From: Medicago truncatula | Lineage: Eukaryota > Streptophyta > Magnoliopsida > Fabales > Fabaceae | Reading direction: 5' to 3' | Length of the DNA stretch: 64,000 nt | Assembly: GCF_003473485.1 (NCBI RefSeq) | Contig: NC_053046.1 | Span: forward strand, 3,606,001 to 3,670,000 | Shown here: piece by piece, positions 24,225 to 37,164 of the stretch | How positions within the stretch are numbered: position 1 is the first letter of the stretch | How the letters are laid out: each line of letters opens with the position of its first letter | The notes under the pieces: generated by a model | Told to the model about the DNA's origin: nothing | What the model saw: only the letters and a program-made list of their open reading frames with translations | Databases searched by the model: none | Translations under genes and position numbers: made by a program

Positions 24225-24800
24225 TCAAGAGGGTATTCAGTTCATGGTGTCTATGATATGTTCACTACTCAGGAACACCCGTCTGTGTTTTTAGACTTAG
24301 ATTCCATTTGGTACAAACAGGTTCCGTTGAAGGTCTCCATTTTTGCGTGGCGGTTGTTGCGTGATCGTTGGCCAACTAAGGCGAACTCGGCGAAACACGG
24401 TATCATCTCTTCAGCAGATCGGTTGTGTGTGGCTGGGCGTGGTCACGAGGAGGACGTCCAACATTTGTTCCTCTCGTGTAGCACATTTGGTACTTAGTGG
24501 CAACTAGTGCGGTTGTGGATTGGTTTTGATGGTGTGGATTCTCAGGTGATTTCAGATCATTTTCAACGGTTCATTTATTACATAGGTGTCTGAAATCGTG
24601 ACGGTCCTTTCTTCAGTTGATTTGGTTATTGTTGGATTGTGTGGAATGAGCGTAACAATAGGTTATTTAAGCAGAAAGGAAATACTATGTTTCAATTATT
24701 ATAAAAAGTTTAGTCGCATTCTTTATGGTGGCTTCAAGCTAAGAAAGTTTGTTTTGTTTTTGGAACTCATATGTGGTGGTCGAGCCCGCTTGTTTGTTTA
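24225..24800 (+). pseudogene. LINE reverse transcriptase C-terminal fragment (zf-RVT region)
   Basis: From 24225 the plus strand reads RGYSVHGVYDMFTTQEHPS and goes on through IWYKQVPLKVSIFAWRLLRD to HEEDVQHLFLSC. This is the zinc-binding region found at the end of plant non-LTR retrotransposon polyproteins (KVSxFAWRLL, then CxxC...HLFxxC). After a stop the remnant WLLLDCVWNERNNRLF follows. The reverse transcriptase itself is missing and stops interrupt the frame, so this is a dead, 5'-truncated LINE. Confidence 0.85.
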
Positions 24801-25326
24801 AGTATCGATTGATAAAGTGACACTCAATTTAAAACGAAGGTTGTATTATTTATTTATAGATTTTTTACAAACTTTTATGAATTGGTCAACGGAATCAACC
24901 ATTTTAGGACGAATAAACCATAAAGTATACTATTAATGATGTTGTATTTTAGAGAAATATCTATCAAATTACAAATACAAGTATTACTCGCACGTCTCCC
25001 CTTTAAAAATATAAGTTTAAAAGCACTTTTGATCTCTATATTTAAAAAAAAAATGAAGGTTTGATCTCCTTATTTAAAAAATTAGTTTGTTGGTCCATTA
25101 TTTAACTTTTTTTTTTTAGAATTTTGGTCCTTATCTCATTATATGTCTTTTTTTTTTTTATGAGGTGATAATTTATGATGTGTCATTATTTTATTAGACC
25201 ATAGTGAATATTCATATCAACTAAATTATGCTCAATAAGTGTTGACACATCGTAAATGAATAAACAACATCATTAAAAAATGACTAAAAAATAAGATGAA
25301 GGTTCAAATTTTTGAATAATTTTAAG

Positions 25327-25650
25327 GGTTAAATATGATTTTAGTCCCTATAAATATACCAACTTTTTATTTTTAGTCCCTCTAAAATTTTCCTTCAACT
25401 TTTAGTCCTTATAAAATTTTCAATCACTACTTTTGGTCCCTATTTTTAAGTTAATTTTAGTTTTTTTTTTAATGAAATTGTGCAGATATGTGTATAATAT
25501 TGTAAAAAAAATTCACAAAAAAATTTAATTTTTTTTAACAAAATATAAATTAAATATGAATTTTTAACCGCCAAAAATATAAAAATTCATGTTTAGTTAA
25601 AAAAAATTAATTTTTTTTTGGAGTAATTCATATAATAGAATGAATTTTTC
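25327..25650. mobile_element. Left part of a fold-back MITE (truncated copy)
   Basis: Begins gggttaaatatgattttagt and is closely alike to the first 320 bp of the complete element at 48237-48725. The right inverted repeat is missing. Confidence 0.8.
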
Positions 25651-25883
25651 TAAAATAAGAAGATCAAAACTTTATTTTCGTAAACTCATATCAGGTTTTG
25701 ATAAGTTAAATAGTGAGACTAAAAAACAGATTTTTGAAATAAAAAGATCGAAACTTTATTTTTCTGAAAAATAGAGAAATAGAAAATGCATTTAAGCAAA
25801 ATCTCAAATTCGAACTGATAATATTGTTCAACCTTATTAATATCAACATTGTCCATTGCATATTGATGTAGGTGTTAGGCATA

Positions 25884-28017
25884 TACAGTAGAAACTCTTT
25901 AAATTAATAATGTCGGGACCGGAGAAATTTATTAATTTAGAGAGTTATTAATTTATCGATAAATTAATAATTATTAATTTAAAGAGTTTTTAAGTAATTA
26001 TACTTTACATACCAAACAAAAAGACAAATTAGTCTATGTCTCTTAGAATTACGTTGCACCAAATCTTGGGACTCAATGTAAATTAATAAATATTGTATTC
26101 ATATCCATTGGAAATATGACTTTTGACTTTTGAAGTGTATAGTAAATGTAAACAAGTGGAATGTTCAATGTATTCTTAAGAAAGTTTGGCATATATAAAT
26201 TACATGAATGTGTTAAAAGTATTCAAACCATATCTCACTCACGAGATGGCTTCTCATCTAAAAGGTGTTGCAAAATCAACTATGTCAGATCAAATACGTA
26301 AGGAGTTGTGCGAGTACAAGAGAGATAATCCTGCAAGCACACAAAAAGACTTGCAGAGATGGCTTGAGGGAAAATTTCAGTTGAAAGTTAGTCAAGGAAC
26401 AATATCAAACACACTTAAGTGGTCAAATGACTATCTCTCTGCTGAAATAGAAAAGGGAAGAGCGGAGATCAAAAGACACAAACCAGCAAAATATCCTGAC
26501 ATGGAGAAGGTTGTTTATGAGTGGTTTCTACAACATCAAGAACGTGTGAATATCACAGGAGAATTAATTTTGCAGAAGGCAAGAGATACAATGAAACTCT
26601 TATACCCTCATGATGATTCAGATTTTAACTTCTCTACAGGATGGCTTGGGAAATTCAAGCACCGACATGGCATAAAGTCATTTCGTCGTTTTGACGAGAG
26701 TGGGTCTGTTGATGTACAAGACATGGAGCAGAAATTGGTATCGATTCGAGAGAAAATTGATCAGTTCCCTATGAAAGATGTTTTCAATATGGATGAAACT
26801 GGGTTGTTTTATAGGCTACAAGCTGATCATTCACTGGCAACAAAACAACTTGAAGGAAGAAAACAAGATAAAGAAAGGCTGACGGTAGTTATTTGTTGCA
26901 ATGAAGATGGCTCTGAAAAAATCCCTCTATGGATTATTGGGAAATATGCAAAGCCTCGTTGCTTCAAGAATGTCAACATGAATAGTTTGGATTGTCAGTA
27001 TCGAGCTAACAAAAAAGCATGGATGACTAGTGTGCTTTTTGATGAATATGTTCGTTCATTTGACCAAATGATGCATGGTAGAAGAGTTCTACTTGTGGTG
27101 GATAATTGTCCAGCACATCCAAAAAATATTGAAGGGCTAAGAAACGTTGAGTTGTTCTTCTTGCCACCCAACATGACATCAAAGATTCAACCTTGCGATG
27201 CTGGGATGATAAGAGCTTTCAAGATGCATTACCGTAGAAGGTTTTACCGCAAAATATTGGAAGGTTATGAGGTGGGACAATCTGATCCAGGGAAGATAAA
27301 TGTCCTTGATGCTATCAATTTGGCAATCCCAGCTTGGACGATAGATGTTCGAAAAGAAACAATAGCGAATTGCTTCCGACACTGTAAAATTCGTTCAGCT
27401 AGTGACGTTGTAGGAAATTTGGATGAATCCACTTTTGATGAAGAAACTCAAGACCTCCAGACTATGATTAATCAATGTGGCTATCGTAATAAGATGGATA
27501 TCGACAATCTAATGAACTACCCAGGTGAAAATGAAGCATGTTCGGAGGTTCAGAGTTTAGAAGATATTGTGCGTACTATCATTGAGAACAATGCAGAGGA
27601 TGACGACGAAGATGATACGGTGTCTTTGGAGCCTGTTACGCGAAAGGAAGCACTTATGGCGTCGAACACTCTTCACAACTTTATGATACAATACAAAAAT
27701 ACAACACCTCAGCTATTGGATGCAATAAGAAAAGTTAGAGATGAGCTCCAAACAGACTTGAACTTTAAAGGAAAACAAACAACTATTGAATCATATTTCA
27801 ACAAAGTGTAATATATTTTTTTTCAGTTTCTATGAATTATTAATTTATGATTTCCTTGGGACCGAAAATTATAAAGGGATCTCCCAAAAAATTATTATCT
27901 TATTATTTTATCGAATTATTCAATTTTTTACACTGACCCAAGTCGGAACCGGACAAATTTATTATTTTAGAGAGTTTATTAATTTACCGAGTATTAATTT
28001 TAAGAGTTTCTACTGTA
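25884..28017 (+). mobile_element. Apparently intact pogo/Tigger (Tc1-mariner) transposon
   Basis: The element spans 25886-28015 (2,130 bp) and is flanked by TA on both sides (25884-25885 and 28016-28017). Terminal inverted repeats start CAGTAGAAACTCTTTAAATT; the right end reads the same on the other strand with one extra base. The subterminal block gggaccggagaaatttatta and its partner near 27945 extend the pairing. The ends resemble those of the Arabidopsis Emigrant/Lemi1 pogo family as I recall them. A single long frame encodes the transposase. Intact ends, TA duplication and uninterrupted gene point to recent movement. Confidence 0.92.
26204..27811 (+). CDS. pogo-like DDE transposase
   Basis: 535 aa from the ATG at 26204; the frame is open a little further upstream without an ATG, and the ATG at 26246 is an alternative. 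Residues about 20-75 form an N-terminal helix-turn-helix and about 100-160 a CENP-B-type DNA-binding region (LGKFKHRHGI). The DDE_1 catalytic domain carries D197 (FNMDETGLFY), D300 (LLVVDNCPAHP) and D332 (SKIQPCDAGMIRAF), a DDD triad with 31 residues between the last two, as in pogo elements. An acidic stretch (EDDDEDD) precedes the C-terminus, which ends KQTTIESYFNKV; QxxIxxYF matches the PCNA-interacting peptide known from Drosophila pogo. No stop or shift, so it could be active. Confidence 0.93.
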   Translation: MNVLKVFKPYLTHEMASHLKGVAKSTMSDQIRKELCEYKRDNPASTQKDLQRWLEGKFQLKVSQGTISNTLKWSNDYLSAEIEKGRAEIKRHKPAKYPDMEKVVYEWFLQHQERVNITGELILQKARDTMKLLYPHDDSDFNFSTGWLGKFKHRHGIKSFRRFDESGSVDVQDMEQKLVSIREKIDQFPMKDVFNMDETGLFYRLQADHSLATKQLEGRKQDKERLTVVICCNEDGSEKIPLWIIGKYAKPRCFKNVNMNSLDCQYRANKKAWMTSVLFDEYVRSFDQMMHGRRVLLVVDNCPAHPKNIEGLRNVELFFLPPNMTSKIQPCDAGMIRAFKMHYRRRFYRKILEGYEVGQSDPGKINVLDAINLAIPAWTIDVRKETIANCFRHCKIRSASDVVGNLDESTFDEETQDLQTMINQCGYRNKMDIDNLMNYPGENEACSEVQSLEDIVRTIIENNAEDDDEDDTVSLEPVTRKEALMASNTLHNFMIQYKNTTPQLLDAIRKVRDELQTDLNFKGKQTTIESYFNKV

Positions 28018-28660
28018 TTTGTGTGTTTGTCTCTTAGACTATGAAGAGAGAGATAATCAGATGATTCTTTTCTTTTATCATTCATTTTCTCTAGTAATCC
28101 TTCTTCCTGATTGTATTTTTCTTTGTTAATAGGGGGAGTGAGATTAAGAGAGAGAGGCGGAGAGTCAAACTACGTTTGACATAAATTTAAACTTATGATT
28201 TATAGCTTATAAATCCGTATAATTAAAAAAAAGACATTTTCGTTAACGGTTGTTTTTACACGATCTTAGGAATAACTAATTTTCGTGAACTTATATCAGG
28301 TTTTGATAAGTTAATTAAACCGGTTTATAAATTATCATAATTTATTTTGATTTTACTCTTACAATTTTAATTGGAAAAGTAAATATTAATTTAATACAAT
28401 TTTTTATGTCATTTTATTTTTATAAACTACTCTCAACCGTCAATCTGATCAAACAATAAAATTTCAATCAACTAGTTTATCCGTCATCACCTACAAAATA
28501 ACTTAAAATTCATTCACTATAAACTTATCCAATGTAAAATAGTTTATCACTTGTCCACTATTTTTTATCTTAAAAATAGGGAAGAAGAGAAAAAAGAATT
28601 AGAGGATTTTAGGGATAATAATCAGCAGCTGGCTTGTTTGACAACGCACACACCTCTCTC
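28018..28660. other. Upstream region of the APRT gene
   Basis: Promoter side. Contains remnants such as tatcaggttttgataagttaa, also present at 25687. No gene. Confidence 0.4.
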
Positions 28661-28663
28661 TCT

Positions 28664-28672
28664 CTATAAATA
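28664..28672 (+). promoter_or_regulatory. TATA box of the APRT gene
   Basis: ctataaata follows a CT-rich run and lies 75 bp before the ATG at 28747, leaving a leader of about 45 nt. Confidence 0.65.
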
Positions 28673-28746
28673 TAACGTACATAAATTGATATACCCACTT
28701 TCTTTCTCCTCCTCTTCTCTGGACTCAACTCATTTCTACACACACA

Positions 28747-31700
28747 ATGTCGGCTTACACTAACCATAACCAGGATCCTCGTCTTCATGGCATCAAAACT
28801 AAGATTCGTGTCGTCCCTGATTTCCCTAAAGCTGGTTTGTTCTGTTTTACTTACAACACTGTTTCTGTTTTTCTTTTTTCCATGACCCCTTTGATTCATA
28901 TTTAATTTTTCCAATTTTTAAGCTTTATTTTTTGCCTTGAGGTAATCATCTTTTTCTGTTTTTTTTGTTGCAATGACAGGTATTATGTTCCAAGACATAA
29001 CAACTTTGTTGCTGGATCCCAAAGCTTTTAAGGACACGATTGATTTGTTTGTTGAACGTTACAAGGGCAAAAATATTTCTGTTGTTGCAGGTAAATAAAA
29101 AATGTTGATATTTTTTAACTAAAAAAATGGATGAACAAATTGATTTTATTTATTTATTTTGTTTGAATGTGGGTGTTGTTGTCATCACTATTGTTATCTT
29201 GAAGGTGGTAGGGGTCCATGGTTACAAGAAAGTTTGGTAGGAATGACTATAGTATAATATTATAGGATTCTTCGTCCGCAAATATAAGCAAAATAAAATT
29301 AATTAAAAAGCTGATGCATATGGTTTAAAATTTAGTTTACATACACAAATTTACGCCTAATTTTTCTGTTTATATTTCATATCGGATTGAGTAAATTTTT
29401 GTCTCCGATTATTTTTATTTGATTAATTTTTGCTTATATTTTAAGATCGAATTAGTGTTTACTTTTTGAGACATTATGCAATGGGAGTTACTGTATATTT
29501 TGTCAATGATTTTTGTTTGACTATAAGCTCTTGTAATTTGTGGTTAGTGGGTGGTGCCATTGATTGTTTTGTCAAGTTTTCTTCAGCGGTTCTTGTTTCT
29601 TGTGGATCCAATTAGGCATGGAGAACCATTGGTGATAAATTGATTCCAACTTGTGTAAAGTGGACCCACTTAACGCATGTTCCAACTCAGTGGATGTTTG
29701 TGGTTTTTTTTCCATTCCATTATTATATTATAATTTGTGGGTTCCTACATTTCACTATAGTGTGACACTGTCACTTTAAGTACTGGTTTAGAGTTTAGTA
29801 AGTACTATACAATACAACTATGCATCTTGTTTGGATTTTTCCCCCTTTCGTTCTTTGTACTATTTTTATTATTTGAAAATGAACAAGAACACTATTGGTA
29901 GTGTGGGACTTGACTTGTCCTTTTGTGTATACATTAGGATTTGTCTGTCTGTACTGTGCTCATAGTTATTTGGGTGGGGGTTTTGTCATCATATTTATGT
30001 ATCTTTTGTTAGACATACCCGGAAGCTTCTCTTCAATTATAGACTCCAATGTTAGAGGAGGAATTTGTTTCTTTGTACAATAGTTATCCACTATTATTAA
30101 TTGACCTGTTTAACTTGATTTATCTGAGTTTATCTGCTAACATAAAAACTTGTGAGACTGTTTACAAAAGTTTATGAAAACAACTAACGACATATCTATA
30201 AGTAGTTTTTGGCTTATTTCCATATGCTCTCTGTGATTGCTTATGAAAATAACTTACAGTTTAAATGAAAAATGTTTTACTTTATTTTATCTTTTTTTAT
30301 ATAAAAATAACTTAAACATAAACGCTTATGTTAAGTGTTGATGCTATAAGCGTGTAATTAAATTGTTTATCAAAACAGGTCTTAATAATGTCATATTGAA
30401 TTGAGAAAAATGCAGGCGGATTTTCCTAATTGCCATTGCTAATTTTTAATCTACGTCCCCTACCGTTGTTCTCATTTTCACTTCTGTTTAATATAATCTT
30501 AGTGCTATTGTATAGTAGTAGATATTTTGGTCACTTACTTGCTTCCATGTTGGTTACTAACTCTGTGAATCATTTGTACTCTTTATATATTTCAATGGCA
30601 AACTATGAAGATGACATTAATATTTAGAATTCCTCTATTGGAAGCAAGTAGAAACAGAATGGAAAAATTGATTATTTCATGTCACCCTTTCCTCCATGTT
30701 TATAAAGTAGTAGTAACACACTAGTAATATAACTTGCATTACTGTCAAATCATGTGTTTGTGGTGAACTTATTCTTCTTCTCTTCTTTAATCTTTAGGAA
30801 TCGAAGCTCGTGGTTTCATTTTTGGTCCTCCCATTGCCCTAGCAATAGGAGCAAAGTTTGTACCCTTGAGGAAACCGAAGAAGTTGCCTGGTATACTTTG
30901 AACCTCATATTATTCTTTTTTCCTCTTCATTACACTATGCTTATTGTCACTTTTAACGAAACACTATGCCACTATGTGTGTTTTCTTCCTCTACCAATTA
31001 ACTTTGAATGTTCTACTAGACTTGTATTTCACAATTTTTTTATCAAAACCCCTCAATTGATTCTTTCATTGTTTCATGGCTTCACACTCCTGCATAGCAT
31101 CACCTATGCAAATGTGCAATTTATTTGTGATAATGGTTCTCAAGGTTGTTCCTTATTTGTGTTTCAATCTTCGATAGTTAAGTGTGCGTTAATCAATCTG
31201 TTTCAAACAAAAAATATACTTACCAATGCACAAAACTTGATTTATTCCTTGTGTCCGTGCCTTGGAAAGTGTGTTTTTCGCTTAAATGGGTTAAAAAACA
31301 GCGATACAGATACTTACCTCTTGATATACAGAGAATTCATTGTGAAACGTTTGTGTTGACTGTTGCAGAGTTTGGCCTACAAATTATTTATAATTATCAG
31401 TAATGTACCAGCAGTTTATGAATACAACAACTTCTTTGACCTGAATTTTGAACAAAAATAATAAGAATTGTTTTATGTAGTTTTACATTCATTATCTTGT
31501 TCTGTGACTAATTTAACTGAACATTTCTCATTCAACAAGTTAGTTTACTATCTGCTTTCAACTTTTGGCTAAGCACACTTAGTTTAAAAAAATCCTATAA
31601 GTTTTTTATTTATTTATCAGTTATGTGTCTTTGTCAAGGATTCAACTTTGATTGAGACCATTGTTGTATACGTAAATTGTGTGTCAGACAAAATATTGTG

Positions 31701-32770
31701 TCAGGAGGCAAAAGATTACAAGTTTCAACTTTCTCCCATTTTCTTTATAGTAACAAAATCTAGTGTGTCAGGCAAAGTTATATCTCAAGAATATATTCTG
31801 GAATATGGAAGGGATTGTCTTGAGATGCATGTTGGAGCTGTTGAAACTGGTGAACGTGCTATTGTGGTTGATGATTTGATTGCAACTGGTGGAACGCTCG
31901 GTGCAGCAATGAATTTACTTGGTGAGAAAAGAGGATCCTTATTATTATTACACCTCAACAATCTATATGTTCAGATGAAATCAGATTCCCTACGGATAAA
32001 AACTTGAGTAAACCACAAATCCAAATTGGTCGTCTTTGTAAGCAAAGTCTCTGACTCTGTTAATATTTTAAACTAGTTTCTGTCTTTGTTAATAGTTTTT
32101 CAATGAGGTCTCTGGTCATGTGACCAAAACATAAAGACAGAGACCTAATTGAAAAACTTTTGATAAAAACTGAGACTAGTTTGTAATATTAACAGAGTCA
32201 TGATTAATATGAAAATAGATTGCAAAACATGAATCAATTTAATGATTTACTTTAAAAACTTTAGGCATTTAGCACGTATGTAGTTATTGAATTAAGATAA
32301 GATCCAAATTACAATGCAGTTTTTTAATTTTTTTTTTATATAAAAAATATGAAATTTAAATCATTTGATCTTGATTTAACAATAATGTGTTACGGTGTGA
32401 ATGTGTCAAATTTTTATGCATGCAATCTTGTTTCATCTTTAGATTAAGTTCAGTTTTTTTCTGCACTTCTTTCAATTATAATGTGTTCCTTTATTCTATT
32501 GATGTCTTTTTAGAACGTGTTGGAGCAGAGGTAGTGGAGTGTGCATGTGTAATTGAATTACCGGAACTGAAGGTATGTGTATTTTGTATTTCTGTTTAAT
32601 GAAAATGACTTTGTTTGTTGCTGTCTAGCACATTAAAAACTGTTTCTGTGACATTTTATATAAGTTTTAGCCAAATGATTCATGTGAATACGTACGTACA
32701 TATGTGACAGGGTCGTGAACGTTTGAATGGGAAGCCGTTGTACGTGTTGGTGGAATACTTTGATATATGA
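28747..32770 (+). CDS. APT1: Adenine phosphoribosyltransferase
   Basis: Six exons: 28747-28834, 28980-29090, 30798-30890, 31772-31921, 32514-32572, 32711-32770. All have GT-AG borders and closing phases, giving 186 aa. The enzyme converts adenine and PRPP to AMP and diphosphate (purine salvage); in plants it also acts on cytokinin bases. Exon 1 gives [20 protein letters not shown] and VVPDFPKAG; exon 2 [14 protein letters not shown]; exon 3 [19 protein letters not shown]. Exon 4 holds the PRPP-binding motif [12 protein letters not shown] (residues 127-138). The end [10 protein letters not shown] and the lack of a transit peptide fit the cytosolic APT1 type. All signature residues are present. 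The symbol follows Arabidopsis usage; several paralogues exist in plants. Confidence 0.95.
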
Positions 32771-33114
32771 GCTGCTGCTCGTGAATATGGTTCGTTCCCA
32801 TACAATCAAATTATGGATTTGGGAGATGTCATTTAGTGGACACTTTCACATTTTGAGTCCCATCTAATTAATTAGCTTGTAGTATGATCAATCAAATCAA
32901 ATTAATGAATTTGTATGACCCACCCTTTGGGTCTCTCTCGTCTCATCTCTGCACCCCCATTTTTCTAATAAATTTATGACATGACAAAAATGAAAACTGG
33001 GCCCAGACTCTAGAGGTGACTTATAAATTTTGCATGGAGATTAATTTAGTGAAGAAGGATGCGTTATTTACTATATTATATGGTGGTATTAATGACATAT
33101 ATCTTTGTTAGAGC
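32771..33114. other. APRT 3' flank
   Basis: 3' untranslated region and beyond; a likely polyadenylation signal aataaa is at 32968-32973. No gene. Confidence 0.5.
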
Positions 33115-33640
33115 AACTTCAATAGTTTTATGGTCTGATGGTGTGCAATAGTTGAAAATTTATGATTAGTCTCATAACTTATCTATTATAGAAAATACTT
33201 GAGTGACTTTACATTTTAGTAACTTTGGTGAATGCTTGCAATTTCTTCCAAGTTTCCAAAGTCACTGAAGTGTGAATGCTATGGTATAAATTATTTTGAT
33301 GAGAGATAATTATTGATTAGAAAAGAGATAGAGACAAAGTCACTAAAGTTGCCGAAGTGTATGGAAAATACTTGAGTGACTTTACATTTTGGTGACTTTG
33401 GTAATTTTAGTGTATTTTAGATGAGTGAGAATGATATACGAGTGATTAAAATAAATTATTTTGATGAGAGAAAATTATTGGTTAGAAGAGAGATAGAGAC
33501 AAAGTCACCGAAAGTGACTTTACATTTTACTTTAGTGTATTTTATATGAGAGAGAATGATATACGAGTAATTAAAATAAATTATTTTGATGAGAAATAAC
33601 TATTTGTTAGAAGAGAGATAGAGATAAAGTCACCGAAGTG
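33115..33640. repeat. Three imperfect direct repeats
   Basis: The block ataaattattttgatgagag followed by a run ending gagatagagacaaagtcac occurs at about 33289, 33450 and 33577. Between copies gtgactttacatttt recurs. The left edge (tagagcaacttcaatagttt) has the look of a MITE end. No coding frame. Confidence 0.65.
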
Positions 33641-33814
33641 TTACCCATCCATTATATTGTTAATGACAAGTTGGTTTAGCAAACGATTGTTATTGTAAGT
33701 TTTGTCAACGTCAAGTTTCTTCAACAAAAAAGCTCGATAAACTCAAGGTTTTTTTAGTGAATGAAACGAGTGCTTGATAAGTTGAGTTTGATTACATGGG
33801 TTAAAATGTGTCAC

Positions 33815-34310
33815 TATGTGATGTGAATGAAATTTAGTTTAAACTTTTTTTCAAGGGTCAAAGTTCTTGTGTTGATAAGATCTATATTCACACACGAAAT
33901 CAAAATCCGGGGGACTACCCATATCGGTTTCATGGGTCGTCTTACTTGTATAGTGCTCAACCTCCTCCTCAAGTGTGAGTTCATCAATTTATCCACCGCT
34001 TGAACATTCTTTGTCAAGAAAACTTTTGACACAAGGAGTCGGTCGAACCCTTCGTCGAACCTCAACTCTGATACCATTGTTGGGTCATGAGGGAAGCCCT
34101 GGGGACCACCCACATCCAGGCAGGGCAACCACACTAGTGACAGAGACGTCACACTCTTACCTAAAACTTAAGGCAATGGATTCTTTCACTTATAGAGTGT
34201 TCAACTTCCACTTTTCTATCCGATTTAAGACATATAACTCACACTTACGTCCAACACATACTACTTATAGTAAAGGTTCAATATAAGATAGCATAGTATC
34301 AAAGGACCGG
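33815..34310. repeat. Dispersed repeat with 'gataccattgttgggtcatgag'
   Basis: The stretch around 34068-34190 (accattgttgggtcatgagg, accacactagtga, cttaaggcaatgg) is loosely repeated at about 59768-59875. It may be the edge of an old retroelement. Short frames here are not convincing genes. Confidence 0.4.
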
Positions 34311-37164
34311 AGCCTAACGCAAGAAATATCAACTCTAATTAGAGTATTGACAATCATGTTTGCTTATCTCCACAAAAGCTCTACCAAGAAGTTTCAACTA
34401 GAACTACAAAGCCAAAGAGAAACATCCCTACACTGTTGGATAATACAATCTAACTTGATATGCTAGTATAAGGACGGTTGAAAATGCGACTATAAGCTTT
34501 ATAGAATTGTTAAATAAAGATAAAATTTAGATGATTAGAATCATGAAAACACCTTTTAGTATTTAATGACAATAATAGTTATAAACTAAAAACGTTAATT
34601 TACTATGTATATACATTTTCCAAATAGTAGTGCTGAATAGTACGAGACGAAAGCCCATGAGTGGAATTTGAGGAAATCAAGCGATGGAAAGGAAAATATG
34701 GGGTGAGAGAATATAATTAGTTAATGGAAATAAAAACATCCAAGGGTGGTAATAGCTTTGTGGGCTTCTCGTGCATGGTTTCTATCGTCAAATAAAGCAT
34801 TTTCCTTTTCCAAAATTTATAGATTTAATTGAACTTAAAATTAAAAGTATTCTACGTCGTCGTAAATGACTGTTTGGGACATATCTGAAACATTGAAAGA
34901 AAAAAAAAATAATGCACCATAAACGGTTATTTACAATGTAAATTTTAAATATTGTGCACCACTAACAATTATTTACGGTGTATGATTTGTTATTTTTTCA
35001 TCGTAAATGGACTTATTTACGTGAAGAATATCAAAAACTAATATTCATCGAAGTGGAAGAAGAAAGTGGGTGAAAGAGAAAAAGTTTTAGTGCAAAGGCA
35101 AATATGAAAATACGGGGGTGTTTTTGACAGGTGGGTCTATGCCATCAAAAACTTTTGTGCATAAGAAAAAGAAAATTGACGTTCCCACGTCAAAGTTTGT
35201 TATGTAATACCACGAAACTACCAATATAGCCTAACTATCGATGAATTGTAGTTAGCTACCGACGGAATTTGCAGTTAAATTTGTCATTTTATGGTGTTTT
35301 TAAAAACTGTTTTGGACTGTCATTTAAGAGTATGGACCAACTAGCACTTTGAAAACAAATCAAATGGCCTAACTGCCGGAGAATTGCTCAATAGACACCT
35401 CAATTTCAATCCAGACCCGATTAGAACTCCTGATCATCTGTTTTTGTGTATAAAATCCAATCAGATTGTAATTTTTTATGGACTTCTTTTTCAGCCAAGT
35501 GACCAATTTCGAGATGCATATTGAAGAATTAGCAGTTTTTGTGTGTAAAATTCAATCATATCATTTTAACCAAGTGAGCAATTTCAAGATTATTAGCTAG
35601 AGCTTGACCTGTATTACAACTGAGGGACCACATTTACCACAACAAGAGGATGCCCCAAAGCAAAAGTGAAAAATTAATTGTACTACCCAATGGCACAATG
35701 AAATCATAAAGGGAAAGCTTTTCTTCCCAACGGAAAATCAAAAAAGGGAAAGAAATCTAACTAATGAAAGTAATGTACATTGGAAAGGAAATGAAGAAAG
35801 CAAAAGTAAAAAGATAAACGTAACACACTAGCAACTGAGAGTCTGATATGAATTTCCGTCAAAGACAATGATGACTCATATGTAGTTAGTTAATTTGTCA
35901 TCAAATTTTCTCATATGCTTTCATTATCAAACAAGTTAAGATTAAGGTCTTTTTTGGACCCATTGCGTGACTTGCGTTATACTTCCTTGTTCAAATTTTT
36001 AGCACTTGAAGTTGAGAGTGGGACCCTTTTTTCTTAACAAGTCCAAACTACTTATCCCTTTGTCTCGTCATGTGTTTCCACTTTGATTACCTATCCTTAC
36101 TCTTTACTCTATTTCCATTCATTTTAGGTTTAACCATTAATTAATTTGATGCTTTTTCAAACGGAACTTAAAAGGGAACGCCTTTTGTATTTATTACTAG
36201 TTGTTTTTTCCAGGAAAAACAATGCACACGAAAACTATGTAGTACTAACTACTACCTTCGGTCATTTATATAAGAAGAAGAAATATGTTTAAGATCAATA
36301 CACAAGTTAATAAGGTAAGAAAACAAAATTTATCAATTAATATATTCAATTCAACATAAGCAAGTACGGGAAGAAATGAAATATACGTAGTTGTCTCATT
36401 GGGATTTCATTATTCTAAATTGAGAAGGTCTCCAAAATGTAAAGAGAAACTATTAACACATTTTGCATTTTGAAAACTAAAAGTTTATAAAATAGCTCTT
36501 GATAAAAATAAGGCTATGCTCTTATATTACATCTAGTCCTAAATATCATTAAAAGTTAATGTATATAGTTTAAATTTTTAATCAAATACATTGGTTAACT
36601 CAAATGTTTTTATAAATATGATTATAAGAAGTAGTAAAAAGATGAAAAACATGAGGAGAAGATACCGTGTTATTTGAGTTTTGTAAATTAAAACTTCCTA
36701 CCAAAAACGTATTTTCTTTCAAGCTATGTTATTTTTCGCGAATAATATGGGCAAGAAACGCAAGAATAACTCAGCAGTTGAAAACAAAATCAGCGGAAAC
36801 ATAATTCGTGAAAACAATCATTTCTGTTTTCTTTTCATACAACAAAAAAATTGAAACATAATTAAAATGTATCCTGGGAGATAGACTTATGCCCTCTATT
36901 GTTCCAAAATGAAGTATATAAACCCAGAAATGTTAAAACAATTAAAATAAAATAAAGAAATTATAATGGGTTGGTTGATAAACAGCAAATTGCAAGGAAA
37001 AAATGCTGTTTGGAAACACATCAACTTAACAATCAGCAGCATTCATACATACATACATCCCAAATCTCAAATAAAAATAAATCAGGAAAAAGTATTTTCC
37101 TAAATAAAAAAACTAGTGCTATAAAATCAAAGATTATTAAAAGTAAAAAAACTCCAAATAATTT
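34311..37164. other. 2.8-kb gene-free stretch
   Basis: AT-rich; includes the 3' flank of the minus-strand gene at 37165. No transposon ends or coding frames recognised. Confidence 0.4.

Noticed and set aside
28609..28914. 101-aa minus-strand frame over the APRT promoter and exon 1
   Set aside because: Antisense shadow of exon 1 and leader; no domain.
30754..31359. 201-aa open frame in the APRT region
   Set aside because: It reads APRT exon 3 in the wrong frame and then intron; the spliced APRT gene explains the region.
31648..32007. 119-aa open frame containing PRPP motif
   Set aside because: It is APRT exon 4 extended into both introns; the first codons are intronic.
33814..34286. Two frames of 103-112 aa on opposite strands
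   Set aside because: They lie in a dispersed repeat, no protein features, likely chance frames.
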